This document shows, one piece after another, positions 46,002-57,861 of a stretch of 64,000 bases of DNA (position 1 is its first letter; every line of letters begins with the position of its first letter). The notes below the pieces were generated by a model that was not told where the DNA came from, did no database searches, and saw only the letters and a program-made list of their open reading frames with translations. Made by a program: the position numbers and the translations under genes. Origin of the DNA: Bacillaceae bacterium JMAK1 (GTDB taxonomy: Bacteria > Bacillota > Bacilli > Bacillales > Marinococcaceae); the NCBI GenBank assembly GCA_012970285.1, contig JIBW01000004.1:372001-436000 (forward strand), read 5' to 3'.

Positions 46002-46787
46002 ATGACTGCATCAACATTAACGATCAAAGACTTACACGTCGAGATCGAAGGTAAAGAGATCGTAAAGGGCTTTAACTTAGAAATTTCTGGCGGCGAAATC
46101 CATGCCATTATGGGACCAAACGGAACAGGTAAATCAACACTTGCTTCTGCAATTATGGGGCACCCAAGTTACGAAATCACAAAAGGTAGCGTAAGCCTTG
46201 ACGGTGAAGACGTTCTTGAAATGGAAGTTGACGAGCGCGCTCGTGCAGGGATGTTCCTTGCTATGCAATACCCAAGTGAAGTAACAGGCGTTACAACTTC
46301 TGACTTCCTTCGTACTGCAATTAACGCACACCGCGAAGAAGGCGATGAGATTCCATTAATGAAGTTCATCAAGAAGATGGACAAAAACATGGAAACACTT
46401 GATATGAACGAACAGTTCTCTACACGTTACTTGAACGAAGGTTTCTCTGGTGGAGAGAAGAAGCGTAACGAAATTCTTCAACTTCTTATGCTTGAGCCGA
46501 AAATTGCCATCTTAGATGAGATTGACTCTGGTCTTGATATTGATGCACTTAAAGTCGTATCAAACGGAATCAACAACATGCGTGGAGAGAGCTTTGGTTG
46601 CCTAATCATCACTCACTACCAACGTCTACTCAATTACATCACACCAGATCACGTACACGTGATGATGCAAGGACGTATTGTGAAGTCTGGCGACGCTAGC
46701 CTAGCTCAACGTCTTGAAGCAGAAGGTTATGATTGGATTAAAGAAGAGCTCGGAATCGAAGATGAGCGTGTAGGACAAGAAGCATAA
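46002..46787 (+). CDS. sufC: Fe-S cluster assembly ATPase SufC
   Basis: 261 aa. ABC-type ATPase: Walker A GPNGTGKST (38-46), signature region FSGGEKKRNEILQ, Walker B IAILDEIDSGLD. Unlike transport ATPases it works on the SufBD scaffold to drive cluster assembly. First gene of sufCDSUB; the order is the standard Bacillus order. Confidence 0.96.
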   Translation: MTASTLTIKDLHVEIEGKEIVKGFNLEISGGEIHAIMGPNGTGKSTLASAIMGHPSYEITKGSVSLDGEDVLEMEVDERARAGMFLAMQYPSEVTGVTTSDFLRTAINAHREEGDEIPLMKFIKKMDKNMETLDMNEQFSTRYLNEGFSGGEKKRNEILQLLMLEPKIAILDEIDSGLDIDALKVVSNGINNMRGESFGCLIITHYQRLLNYITPDHVHVMMQGRIVKSGDASLAQRLEAEGYDWIKEELGIEDERVGQEA

Positions 46788-46805
46788 GAGACGGAGGTGC
46801 AGAAT

Positions 46806-49769
<2,964 letters not shown>

Positions 49770-49815
49770 TAAGACCATCACCAATCGGTGGTGACATTTG
49801 AAGGAGGTCTTTCAC

Positions 49816-51213
49816 ATGGCTAAGAAAATGCCTGAGATTGGCGAATACCAATATGGGTTTCATGATAAAGACGTTTCCATTTATCGTTCAGAACGTGGAC
49901 TAACAGAAAACGTCGTTAGAGAAATTTCCAAGATTAAAGATGAGCCTGAGTGGATGCTTGAGTTCCGTCTTAAGTCATTGGAGCAGTTTTACAAAATGCC
50001 AATGCCACAATGGGGCGGCGATTTAACAGAGCTCGACTTTGATGATATTACGTATTACGTAAAGCCTTCAGAGCGTTCTGAGAAATCTTGGGATGAAGTT
50101 CCTGAAGAAATTAAGAATACGTTTGATAAGCTTGGGATTCCTGAAGCAGAGCAAAAATACCTTGCAGGTGTTTCTGCACAGTACGAATCAGAAGTTGTTT
50201 ATCACAACATGCAAGAAGACTTGGAAGAACAAGGTATCATCTTTAAGGATACAGACACTGCGCTTAAAGAAAATGAAGACATCTTCCGTGAGCACTTTGC
50301 GACGGTTATTCCTCCAACTGACAACAAGTTCTCTGCATTGAACTCTGCAGTATGGTCTGGTGGTTCATTCATCTACATGCCAAAAGGTGTGAAAGCTGAT
50401 TCACCACTTCAAGCGTACTTCAGAATTAACTCTGAGAACATGGGGCAATTTGAGCGTACACTCATCATTGCGGACGAAGGAAGCTCCGTACACTATGTTG
50501 AAGGGTGTACAGCACCGGTTTATTCAACAAACTCACTTCACAGTGCGGTTGTTGAGATCATCGTTAAGAAGGACGCATATTGCCGTTACACGACGATTCA
50601 AAACTGGGCTCCAAACATTTACAACCTCGTAACGAAGCGTGCGACAGCTGGTGCTGGCGCTACGATGGAATGGGTTGACGGGAACATCGGTTCAAAACTT
50701 ACGATGAAGTACCCTTCAATCATCATGACAGGTGAAGGCGCACGTGGTAACGTCCTCTCTATTGCAATTGCAGGGAAAGGTCAACACCAAGATGCGGGTG
50801 CAAAAGCATACCACTTGGCACCAAACTGTTCTTCAACGATTGTTTCGAAGTCAATTTCGAAGCAAGGTGGTAAAGTATCTTACCGCGGAATCTCTCACTT
50901 CGGACGTAAATCTCAAGGGTCGAAGTCGAAGATTGAGTGTGATACGTTGATCATGGATAACGAGTCAACTTCTGACACAATTCCATACAACGAAATCTTC
51001 AACGACGACATCATGCTTGAGCATGAAGCAACGGTATCGAAAGTATCTGAGGAGCAACTCTTCTACTTGATGAGCCGTGGTCTGAGTGAAGAAGAAGCAA
51101 CAGAAATGATCGTAATGGGCTTTATCGAGCCATTCACGAAAGAACTTCCAATGGAGTATGCGGTTGAAATGAACCGTTTGATCCGTTTCGAAATGGAAGG
51201 TTCGATTGGTTAA
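49816..51213 (+). CDS. sufB: Fe-S cluster assembly scaffold SufB
   Basis: 465 aa, identical in length to the B. subtilis protein; ATG 49816 lies 9 bases after AAGGAGG, and an in-frame start 18 bases earlier overlaps that site. Core of the SufBC2D scaffold, with [19 protein letters not shown] and [19 protein letters not shown] motifs (named here by ends) and a C-terminal [13 protein letters not shown] helix. It holds the nascent Fe-S cluster. Confidence 0.96.
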   Translation: MAKKMPEIGEYQYGFHDKDVSIYRSERGLTENVVREISKIKDEPEWMLEFRLKSLEQFYKMPMPQWGGDLTELDFDDITYYVKPSERSEKSWDEVPEEIKNTFDKLGIPEAEQKYLAGVSAQYESEVVYHNMQEDLEEQGIIFKDTDTALKENEDIFREHFATVIPPTDNKFSALNSAVWSGGSFIYMPKGVKADSPLQAYFRINSENMGQFERTLIIADEGSSVHYVEGCTAPVYSTNSLHSAVVEIIVKKDAYCRYTTIQNWAPNIYNLVTKRATAGAGATMEWVDGNIGSKLTMKYPSIIMTGEGARGNVLSIAIAGKGQHQDAGAKAYHLAPNCSSTIVSKSISKQGGKVSYRGISHFGRKSQGSKSKIECDTLIMDNESTSDTIPYNEIFNDDIMLEHEATVSKVSEEQLFYLMSRGLSEEEATEMIVMGFIEPFTKELPMEYAVEMNRLIRFEMEGSIG

Positions 51214-51253
51214 TCAAATCATCCCTGGATTCAATGAGGGTTAATAATTTCGA

Positions 51254-51292
51254 GAGAGTTTACGTAGGCACTGCCTACGTAAACTCTTTTCG
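51254..51292 (+). terminator. Suf operon terminator 1
   Basis: GAGTTTACGTAGGCA, 1-base loop, TGCCTACGTAAACTC, then TTTTC. Confidence 0.9.
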
Positions 51293-51297
51293 AGTAG

Positions 51298-51330
51298 AAG
51301 ACGGACTTTTTAGTTCGTCTTTTTTTCACA
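51298..51330 (+). terminator. Suf operon terminator 2 (tandem)
   Basis: AAGACGGACT, TTTT loop, AGTTCGTCTT, then TTTTTT, only 6 bases after terminator 1. Confidence 0.85.
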
Positions 51331-51351
51331 TCGGTATGTAGGGGGAAGCGT

Positions 51352-52638
51352 ATGAAAAGGTGGTTTTTATTGATTATAAGTTTTATGCTCATCCCTTCTT
51401 GTGATGACCAAATGAGTTTTCTGCCTGGTGGGGGCACAAGTACGGGCAATCAAGGGGTAAACAGTACATATGAGATGAAGTTAGAACAAGAAGACGATTA
51501 CTATCGTGCAACGGTTTCAATAGATATTCGCAATCATTCGAATGATTCATGGAATGAATTAATGTTTTATTTTGAACATTCCTTGCAACCTTTTGACATT
51601 GAAGTAACGGTTAATGAAAATGAAGCAGAGATGAGGCAAGTGCAATCATGTTTTGCGATTGACTTAGATGACTATATTCGTCCAAATGATCGAGCCGCTG
51701 TTGAATTATCGTATCGGTTTTATCCGGGAGAAGCGGGGAGCGTTCAAGCGATCCAACCTTGGTATCCTTTACTGGGTGATTATGTTCAAGGAGAATGGCA
51801 AGTGTTTGAATCAATCGACTCAAATAATATGATGGCTAGATTAACCAAAAATGATTATACGCTGACGTATGATTTACAAGGTAAACAAGTCATAACATCT
51901 GCAGGTGAAAGGGTGGACGGATCAACGATTGAGATTGAAGATACGGATCTTTTTTCTACTATAGTAATGCCTGATGAGATTGATAAAATAGAATCAACAG
52001 TAGGTGATACGGATGTTGTTTCAGTTAACGTTCATCCATCTGATGTTGACATTGCCTTAGAAAAAATTAAACAATTGGAAGCTATAATCGGTTCTTATCC
52101 AGGCAATCAATTGATTCTTGTAGAAGATGAACACCAGACCATGTTTAACTCGCCGGGAACTTTTGTACTTAGAGATAACATACAAGGAAGTGGTGAAAAC
52201 GGTTGGAGCGCATATGAACTCATTAATCTTTGGTATAATCATCTCCATTTAGAAGATCCGCAAACAGATTTTTGGATTAAGAATGTACTAGATATGATGA
52301 CTCTGGAAACGTATCATGGGAATTTCAGTGTTGAGGCTCTTCAATCACAAATGGACGAAGATGTGGGGTACGTTCTCCCCGTAAATCTTCATCGTGAAAA
52401 TTATAATTACAATGAATTTCGCCTTTTTACTCAAGTACTACCGAGAGTAGCAATTTGGGAACTTATCGAAGAGAGTTGGCAAGATGATAATGTGCAGGAA
52501 GCTCACAAACAATTTTTGTCTGAATTCAGTCACGAGTTTATGGGTGAGAGAATTTCTACAGAGGATATGGCGGAATTTTTATGTGAGTACTTTCACATCA
52601 CGGAAGAAGAACTACACAATTACATCGTAATTGAATGA
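51352..52638 (+). CDS. Lipoprotein, degenerate M1-aminopeptidase-like
   Basis: 428 aa. Lipobox LIPSCDD (Cys 17). The first half resembles the M1 N-terminal beta-domain (WNELMFYFEHSLQPFDIEVTVNENE by its ends), the second half a thermolysin-like helical domain (GWSAYELINLWYNHLHLEDP). At the expected metal-binding helix the HEXXH motif is absent; YELINLWYNH stands there instead, so the protein is probably not a zinc peptidase. The match to M1 is a structural impression, not certain. An alternative is an unknown lipoprotein. Expressed alone after the suf terminators. Confidence 0.6.
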   Translation: MKRWFLLIISFMLIPSCDDQMSFLPGGGTSTGNQGVNSTYEMKLEQEDDYYRATVSIDIRNHSNDSWNELMFYFEHSLQPFDIEVTVNENEAEMRQVQSCFAIDLDDYIRPNDRAAVELSYRFYPGEAGSVQAIQPWYPLLGDYVQGEWQVFESIDSNNMMARLTKNDYTLTYDLQGKQVITSAGERVDGSTIEIEDTDLFSTIVMPDEIDKIESTVGDTDVVSVNVHPSDVDIALEKIKQLEAIIGSYPGNQLILVEDEHQTMFNSPGTFVLRDNIQGSGENGWSAYELINLWYNHLHLEDPQTDFWIKNVLDMMTLETYHGNFSVEALQSQMDEDVGYVLPVNLHRENYNYNEFRLFTQVLPRVAIWELIEESWQDDNVQEAHKQFLSEFSHEFMGERISTEDMAEFLCEYFHITEEELHNYIVIE

Positions 52639-52693
52639 AATGCACAACGCTCTCGTGATAAACTAGAACAATAGAGAGCGAGCGGTGATTGAG

Positions 52694-53557
52694 ATGATTT
52701 ATGTAGGATTAACGGGTTGGGGAGACCACGATCAATTGTATACAGATCAGACGAGAGCAACAGATAAACTTTCTACGTATGCGAGCTTTTTTCCGACGGT
52801 TGAAGTTGATAGTACGTATTATGCAGTTCAACCACATTCTACGTGGCAAAAGTGGATGGATGAAACGCCTGATAACTTCAGATTCATCGTCAAAGCATAT
52901 GCTGGGATGACAGGACAGTTACAAGAAAAGCCTCCTTTTGAGTCGGAAGCAGTGATGTTTCAAGCATTTAAGGAGTCGTTACATCCAGTCATGCAGTCTG
53001 GGAAGTTAGCGATGGTGCTTTGCCAATATCCGCCGTGGTTTGATTGTACGAAAGAGAATGTCCAAACACTTCGGCAGATGCGAACGTACTTAGATGGCTT
53101 GCCTGTTGCGGTAGAATTCCGTCACCAAAGTTGGTATGAGGAACACTATCGACAGAAGACGATTCAATTTCTATCAGAACATCAGTTTATTCATTCCGTG
53201 TGTGATGAGCCACAAGCGGGTGTTGGCTCGATTCCAATTGTACCGATTGCGACAACGAAAGGAAAAACGCTCATTCGACTTCACGGTCGTAACCGGGCAG
53301 GTTGGCGTAAAGAAACGGCGGGGGCGAATTGGAGAAAAGTTCGTTATCTTTATGACTACAATCTAGAAGAAATCGATCAATGGATTAATTATGCCGAGCA
53401 GTTACACGCACAATCAGAGGACATTTATGTTATTTTTAATAACAACTCTGGCGGACATGCCTCTGATAATGCACGAACGTATATGGAGCGTGCGAATTTA
53501 TCGTATGAAGGGTTAGCACCAAAGCAACTGTCCCTTTTCAGCGAAGAAGAGCGGTGA
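52694..53557 (+). CDS. yunF: DUF72 family protein, YunF-like
   Basis: 287 aa from ATG 52694 with a GGTGAT ribosome site; an in-frame GTG inside that site is rejected. TIM-barrel-like DUF72: opening IYVGLTGWGDHDQLY, FFPTVEVDSTYYAVQP, FRFIVKAYAGMTG, and late YVIFNNNSGGHASDNA. The function is unknown, but the fold has a phosphate-binding pocket. A 7-bp inverted repeat (CGCTCTC / GAGAGCG) lies in its leader. In B. subtilis yunF is in the same neighbourhood. Confidence 0.88.
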   Translation: MIYVGLTGWGDHDQLYTDQTRATDKLSTYASFFPTVEVDSTYYAVQPHSTWQKWMDETPDNFRFIVKAYAGMTGQLQEKPPFESEAVMFQAFKESLHPVMQSGKLAMVLCQYPPWFDCTKENVQTLRQMRTYLDGLPVAVEFRHQSWYEEHYRQKTIQFLSEHQFIHSVCDEPQAGVGSIPIVPIATTKGKTLIRLHGRNRAGWRKETAGANWRKVRYLYDYNLEEIDQWINYAEQLHAQSEDIYVIFNNNSGGHASDNARTYMERANLSYEGLAPKQLSLFSEEER

Positions 53558-53561
53558 GAGT

Positions 53562-54956
53562 TTGAGTAAAGAGACCGTATATTTTTACCATACTAATGAC
53601 TTGCATAGCCAACTGTCACAATGGCCGAAGATTGTCCACTATCTTGAAGAGAAAAAAAGGTTACATGAAGATCAAAATGAAGACGTTTTGTTTTTTGATC
53701 TCGGTGATCATGCGGACCGTGTTCATGCCATTACTGAAGCGACAAGTGGAAAAGGCAATATCGAGCTACTCAATGCATCGCCTGTTAATTATGTGACAAT
53801 CGGCAACAATGAAGGGATTACGTTTTCTAAAGAAAGCTTAGATCACTTGTATGATCAAGCGGAGTTCGACGTGATCGTTGCGAATTTGTTCAATGAGAAT
53901 CACATAAGACCACCATGGTGTGTGCCAAGTCGTGTCCATACGCTACAAAGTGGGACAACCATCGGCATGCTCGGATTAACGGCAGCGTTTTATCCATTTT
54001 ATACAGAGCTTGGCTGGGTAATTGAAGATCCAATTGTAACGTTAGAACGAGAACTACCAGTTTTAAAACAACAATGTGATGTTGTCGTCTTGCTATCACA
54101 CCTCGGTTATTTCATGGATGAACGGATCGCAGCGGACTATGATATTGATGTAATCCTCGGTGCGCATACGCATCATCGGTTAGATCCCGCAATAGAACTT
54201 GAAGATACTCTGATTGCACAGACGGGGAAGCTTGGAACTCATCTCGGTAAAGTAACGCTTCATATCGATCAAAAGAAAGTATTATCGAAAGAAGGAACAC
54301 TTCAATCGATCGACGCTACTGCTGAAAGCTCGTTGGAAACAAATGCCGTGTTACAGCGTTTACAACAGTCCGCAGATGCATCGTTTCGTGAAGGGGTCGC
54401 CGTGTTAGACAGACCGCTTGATATTTCGTGGACAGAACCTTCAACGTTTGCGTCATTTTTAGTCGAACATTTACGGCAGTGGTGCAACACGGAGATCTCA
54501 ATGATGCACAGTGGCATTATTTTAGCATCTCTACGTGAAGGAGCGGTTACGAAAGGTGATTTGCACCGAATCTGCCCCCATCCAATCAATCCATGTATCG
54601 TTGAAGTGAAAGGAAGCAATATTATAGCAGCGATCGAACGATCGTTCACAAGTAAGATGGTACATTTACCATTAAAAGGCTATGGATTTAGAGGGGTAAA
54701 ACTTGGGATAATGGTCTTTGCTGGACTTAACGTTGAAGTTATTGAAACGACTTCAGGTGAATACGAGGTTCTTTCTATTTTAAAAGACGGAAGCCCTCTT
54801 CTAGAAGACAAATGGTATACGATTGCTGTGCCAGATATGTTAACGTTTGGGAATCTTTATCCTGAGATTGTGCAAAGTACAAATAAACGATATTTGATGC
54901 CTGAACTGATTCGCGACGTTTTGTTATGGGCGTTGATGAAAAACAACAAACAATGA
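53562..54956 (+). CDS. yunD: Metallophosphoesterase / 5'-nucleotidase family protein YunD
   Basis: 464 aa; TTG start at 53562, five bases after GGTGAGA and four bases after yunF, so translationally linked. Calcineurin-like metal motifs: HTNDLHS (D13, H15), FFDLGDHAD (D46, D49), a NNE motif near 85, SHLGY and GAHTHH. The C-terminal 5'-nucleotidase substrate domain is present (about 260-460). No signal peptide, so cytoplasmic. Probably hydrolyses nucleotides or related phosphates. Confidence 0.9.
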   Translation: MSKETVYFYHTNDLHSQLSQWPKIVHYLEEKKRLHEDQNEDVLFFDLGDHADRVHAITEATSGKGNIELLNASPVNYVTIGNNEGITFSKESLDHLYDQAEFDVIVANLFNENHIRPPWCVPSRVHTLQSGTTIGMLGLTAAFYPFYTELGWVIEDPIVTLERELPVLKQQCDVVVLLSHLGYFMDERIAADYDIDVILGAHTHHRLDPAIELEDTLIAQTGKLGTHLGKVTLHIDQKKVLSKEGTLQSIDATAESSLETNAVLQRLQQSADASFREGVAVLDRPLDISWTEPSTFASFLVEHLRQWCNTEISMMHSGIILASLREGAVTKGDLHRICPHPINPCIVEVKGSNIIAAIERSFTSKMVHLPLKGYGFRGVKLGIMVFAGLNVEVIETTSGEYEVLSILKDGSPLLEDKWYTIAVPDMLTFGNLYPEIVQSTNKRYLMPELIRDVLLWALMKNNKQ

Positions 54957-54962
54957 CGACTT

Positions 54963-54987
54963 GCCTATACGAAGAAAATAGGCTTTT
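54963..54987 (+). terminator. Terminator after yunF-yunD
   Basis: GCCTAT, 9-base loop, ATAGGC, TTTT. Short stem. Confidence 0.6.
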
Positions 54988-55034
54988 CATAGACTACTAA
55001 GAATGACTGATAATCGATGAAAGGCGGGGGTTAA

Positions 55035-55337
55035 ATGTTAGAGATGGAACCGGTAGAAATTGATGGGCAGTTGTTTAGTGCTGTTTCAATGAAGTTACCA
55101 AAAACGAACTTTATGGCAGTGACGAACAGTGTAGGGTACATTATGTGTGGGGCACTTGATGTTCAATTATTAAATGATAAACTAAAAGACCGTGGCATTG
55201 TCGCTGGTCGAGCAGTAGGCGTTAGAACGATTGATCAACTACTTGATGCACCACTTGAGTCGGTGACGATTGCTGCAGAAGAGTTAGGCATTACCGTCGG
55301 TATGACGGGCAGAGAAGCTTTATTGAAAATGAAATAA
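55035..55337 (+). CDS. yunC: DUF1805 family protein YunC
   Basis: 100 aa. Compact alpha/beta protein with [24 protein letters not shown] (named by its ends) and [18 protein letters not shown], the DUF1805 hallmark. Function unknown. Ribosome site AAAGGCGGGGG. In B. subtilis yunC is between yunB and yunD; here thyA and dfrA separate it from yunB. Confidence 0.9.
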   Translation: MLEMEPVEIDGQLFSAVSMKLPKTNFMAVTNSVGYIMCGALDVQLLNDKLKDRGIVAGRAVGVRTIDQLLDAPLESVTIAAEELGITVGMTGREALLKMK

Positions 55338-55345
55338 TAGCATTT

Positions 55346-55376
55346 GCGCATCAATACAACACTCGTATTGGTGCGC
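55346..55376 (+). repeat. Hairpin after yunC
   Basis: GCGCA-CAATAC / GTATTG-TGCGC with no T-tail; possibly mRNA-stabilising or a weak terminator before thyA. Confidence 0.45.
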
Positions 55377-55398
55377 CATCTATAAAGGGGTACAAACG

Positions 55399-56361
55399 AT
55401 GAGTAAGAGCGAACAACAGTATTTAGACCTTCTCCAAGATGTATTAAACAATGGCGATAAAAAATCCGATCGGACAGGCACAGGCACAATTTCGGCTTTT
55501 GGTAAGCAAATGCGTTTTGATTTGTCTGAGGGATTTCCAATGCTTACAACAAAGCGAGTACCATTTAAACTCATTAAGAGCGAGTTGTTATGGTTCTTAA
55601 AAGGTATGACGAACATTCAATATTTGCTTAAGCATAACAACAACATTTGGAACGAGTGGGCGTTTGAACGGTATGTGGCAAGTGATGCTTACACTGGGCC
55701 TGATATGAAAGACTTCGCACTTCGTGCTGAACAAGACGAGCAGTTTAAAGAAGTGTACTTACGAGAAATGGCATCGTTTAAAGAACAAGTCTTAGCTGAT
55801 GATGCGTTTGCGGCGAAATATGGGGAGCTTGGAGACATATACGGAAAACAGTGGCGTGCGTGGAAAACGACGACAGATGAGACGATTGATCAAATTGCTG
55901 ACGTGATTGAAATGATCAAAACGAATCCTAATTCAAGACGTTTAATCGTATCTGCATGGAACCCAGAAGACGTTCCTACGATGGCGCTACCACCATGTCA
56001 CACGTTGTTCCAGTTTTACGTCGCAGATGGCAAGCTTTCATGTCAATTGTACCAACGTTCAGCGGATTTGTTTTTAGGTGTTCCGTTTAACATTGCCAGT
56101 TACGCGTTGTTGACACATCTGATTGCAAAAGAGTGTGGCCTTGATGTAGGCGAATTCGTTCATACGATTGGTGATGCTCACATTTATACAAATCACATCG
56201 ACCAAGTGAACGAACAATTATCAAGAGACATGAAATCTCTACCAGAATTAGTCATTCAAGAACAAGCTCTTGAGCGGTCGATTTTTGATTTTGATATCGA
56301 TGATATTGTATTAAAGGAATATGACCCACACCCAACGATCAAAGCACCGATTGCGGTCTAA
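55399..56361 (+). CDS. thyA: Thymidylate synthase
   Basis: 320 aa, the long form with an extra loop (about 90-140, [13 protein letters not shown] after it) as in Lactobacillus and B. subtilis ThyB-like enzymes versus 264 aa in E. coli. Catalytic Cys200 ([10 protein letters not shown]), dUMP contacts [10 protein letters not shown] and [17 protein letters not shown]. It methylates dUMP to dTMP with methylene-tetrahydrofolate. dfrA follows 15 bases later, the usual partner that regenerates tetrahydrofolate. Confidence 0.96.
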   Translation: MSKSEQQYLDLLQDVLNNGDKKSDRTGTGTISAFGKQMRFDLSEGFPMLTTKRVPFKLIKSELLWFLKGMTNIQYLLKHNNNIWNEWAFERYVASDAYTGPDMKDFALRAEQDEQFKEVYLREMASFKEQVLADDAFAAKYGELGDIYGKQWRAWKTTTDETIDQIADVIEMIKTNPNSRRLIVSAWNPEDVPTMALPPCHTLFQFYVADGKLSCQLYQRSADLFLGVPFNIASYALLTHLIAKECGLDVGEFVHTIGDAHIYTNHIDQVNEQLSRDMKSLPELVIQEQALERSIFDFDIDDIVLKEYDPHPTIKAPIAV

Positions 56362-56376
56362 GGAGGCAAAGAACAC

Positions 56377-56865
56377 ATGCTATTATCGATGATTGTCGCA
56401 CATGATTTCAATCGTGGGATTGGGAAAGACAACAAGATGCCGTGGCATTTACCAGCCGACTTTAAATACTTGAAAGAAGTGACGACCGGTCATGCCCTCA
56501 TTATGGGACGCTCTACGTTTGAATCGATTGGCAAGCCGTTACCGAAGCGTCGCAACATCGTCATTACGAGTCAAACGGATTGGTCATTTGAAGGAACAGA
56601 AGTTGTCCAGTCGCTAGACGAGGCAATAGAGCGTTGCAAGGATGAAGAGGAAGCCTTTATCTTTGGAGGTAGTTCGGTGTATGAACAAGCAATTGATCGT
56701 GTCGAGAAAATCTATGTTACGGAAATCGAAGCGTCGTTTGAAGCGGATCGCTACTTTCCTGATTACAAAAACGGCGAATGGAAACTAACGTGGGAGAAAT
56801 CAGGAACCGTCGATGAGAAGAACAAGTATCCACATACATTTAAGCAATACGAACGAGTAAACTAA
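56377..56865 (+). CDS. dfrA: Dihydrofolate reductase
   Basis: 162 aa, normal length. NADPH/folate motifs: GIGKDNKMPWHLPADF near 18-33, IMGRSTFESIGKPLPKRRNIV, and FIFGGSSVYEQAI. It reduces dihydrofolate made by ThyA. Ribosome site AAGGAGG. The intergenic space to yunB contains a terminator hairpin. Confidence 0.95.
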   Translation: MLLSMIVAHDFNRGIGKDNKMPWHLPADFKYLKEVTTGHALIMGRSTFESIGKPLPKRRNIVITSQTDWSFEGTEVVQSLDEAIERCKDEEEAFIFGGSSVYEQAIDRVEKIYVTEIEASFEADRYFPDYKNGEWKLTWEKSGTVDEKNKYPHTFKQYERVN

Positions 56866-56895
56866 ATTATAATGGAATTCTCATGGTTGAACACG

Positions 56896-56934
56896 TCCCT
56901 TCCTGCATATACATCATGCTAGGAGGGGATTTTT
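56896..56934 (+). terminator. Terminator hairpin whose right arm is the yunB ribosome site
   Basis: Left arm TCCCTTCCTGCAT and right arm ATGC-T-AGGAGGGGA (13 pairs, one bulge, one wobble, 7-base loop), followed by TTTTT. The AGGAGGGG of the right arm is the Shine-Dalgarno of yunB, whose ATG is at 56937. The structure can therefore end thyA-dfrA transcripts and, when read through, hide the yunB ribosome site. Confidence 0.75.
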
Positions 56935-56936
56935 GT

Positions 56937-57779
56937 ATGGCGTTAAAACGATCAAAAATCGCGAAACCTAAGCAAAAAAAAGGTGGTCCACTGCCATTTA
57001 AGTACGTTTTCTTAATCTCAATCGGAATATTTCTTATCATGACAATCCAAGGTCTCTATTTCGTAGATAAACATATACGACCGTCGCTGATGTCCATTGC
57101 CGTTGTTGAAACGAAACGAATTGCACAGCACGCTGTTACTGAAGCGATTTCACAAGAGATGACTCATCAAGAAGACATGAATGATCTCGTCTTAATTGAG
57201 CGAAGTGAAAATGGAGACATCTCATCTTTGGCATTTAATGCACAAGTGTACAATCGAGTATTGTCTGATTCTACAATGGTCGTTCAAGATTACTTACATG
57301 AAATTCAGCGGGGGATTACGCAAGGTGATCCGCCGAGAAGTGTCGATGAAGAATATGATGACCGAGGGGTAGGGACCGTTGAAGACGGTGCCATTTACAC
57401 AATTCCACTCGGGATGGCGACTGGCAATGCTTTACTTGCCAATCTAGGTCCTCGAGTTCCGGTTAGTTTTTCCGTTATCGGGGAGATTCACGCCGATATG
57501 GAAGAGCGAATTGAAAACGTCGGGATTAATAATACGTATTTGCGCATTAGTGTAGCGATTGATATGGACGTTCGCGTTGTGATCCCATTTGGTACTGATG
57601 AAACGAGTGTCACCTATTCCGTTCCTGTTGGTATGGTGTTTATCCCAGGAGATGTTCCTGATTATTACGGTCAAGGAGGGGGGATGCCTGTCCCGGCGAT
57701 TATGCCAAGTGGTAATGAAGAAAGTGTCGAGATGCAAAGCCCAAATGCAGAAGAAGGAGGTGAGGAAACAAATCAATAA
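56937..57779 (+). CDS. yunB: Sporulation protein YunB
   Basis: 280 aa from ATG 56937; an in-frame ATG 54 bases earlier precedes the hairpin and is rejected. Membrane helix about 22-42 near the N-terminus (KYVFLISIGIFLIMTIQGLYF by ends), then an extracytoplasmic domain with VETKRIAQHAVTEAI. The C-terminus is Pro/Gly-rich and then acidic (about 250-280). B. subtilis YunB is required for proper sporulation and is made in the mother cell. This copy is somewhat longer than the roughly 254-residue B. subtilis protein because of the acidic tail. Confidence 0.9.
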   Translation: MALKRSKIAKPKQKKGGPLPFKYVFLISIGIFLIMTIQGLYFVDKHIRPSLMSIAVVETKRIAQHAVTEAISQEMTHQEDMNDLVLIERSENGDISSLAFNAQVYNRVLSDSTMVVQDYLHEIQRGITQGDPPRSVDEEYDDRGVGTVEDGAIYTIPLGMATGNALLANLGPRVPVSFSVIGEIHADMEERIENVGINNTYLRISVAIDMDVRVVIPFGTDETSVTYSVPVGMVFIPGDVPDYYGQGGGMPVPAIMPSGNEESVEMQSPNAEEGGEETNQ

Positions 57780-57801
57780 CAATGAGTTTTGTTAGATTAT
57801 T

Positions 57802-57830
57802 TTGACAAAATTCAACATTAATTTTATAAT
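57802..57830 (+). promoter_or_regulatory. Perfect consensus sigma-A promoter
   Basis: TTGACA, exactly 17 bases, TATAAT, 32 bases before the start of the sodium symporter gene. Exact consensus in both hexamers with ideal spacing is rare in natural promoters and predicts strong, constitutive transcription. Confidence 0.9.
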
Positions 57831-57861
57831 TTTCTATACAAATACAAAAGGGGGGTATAAC

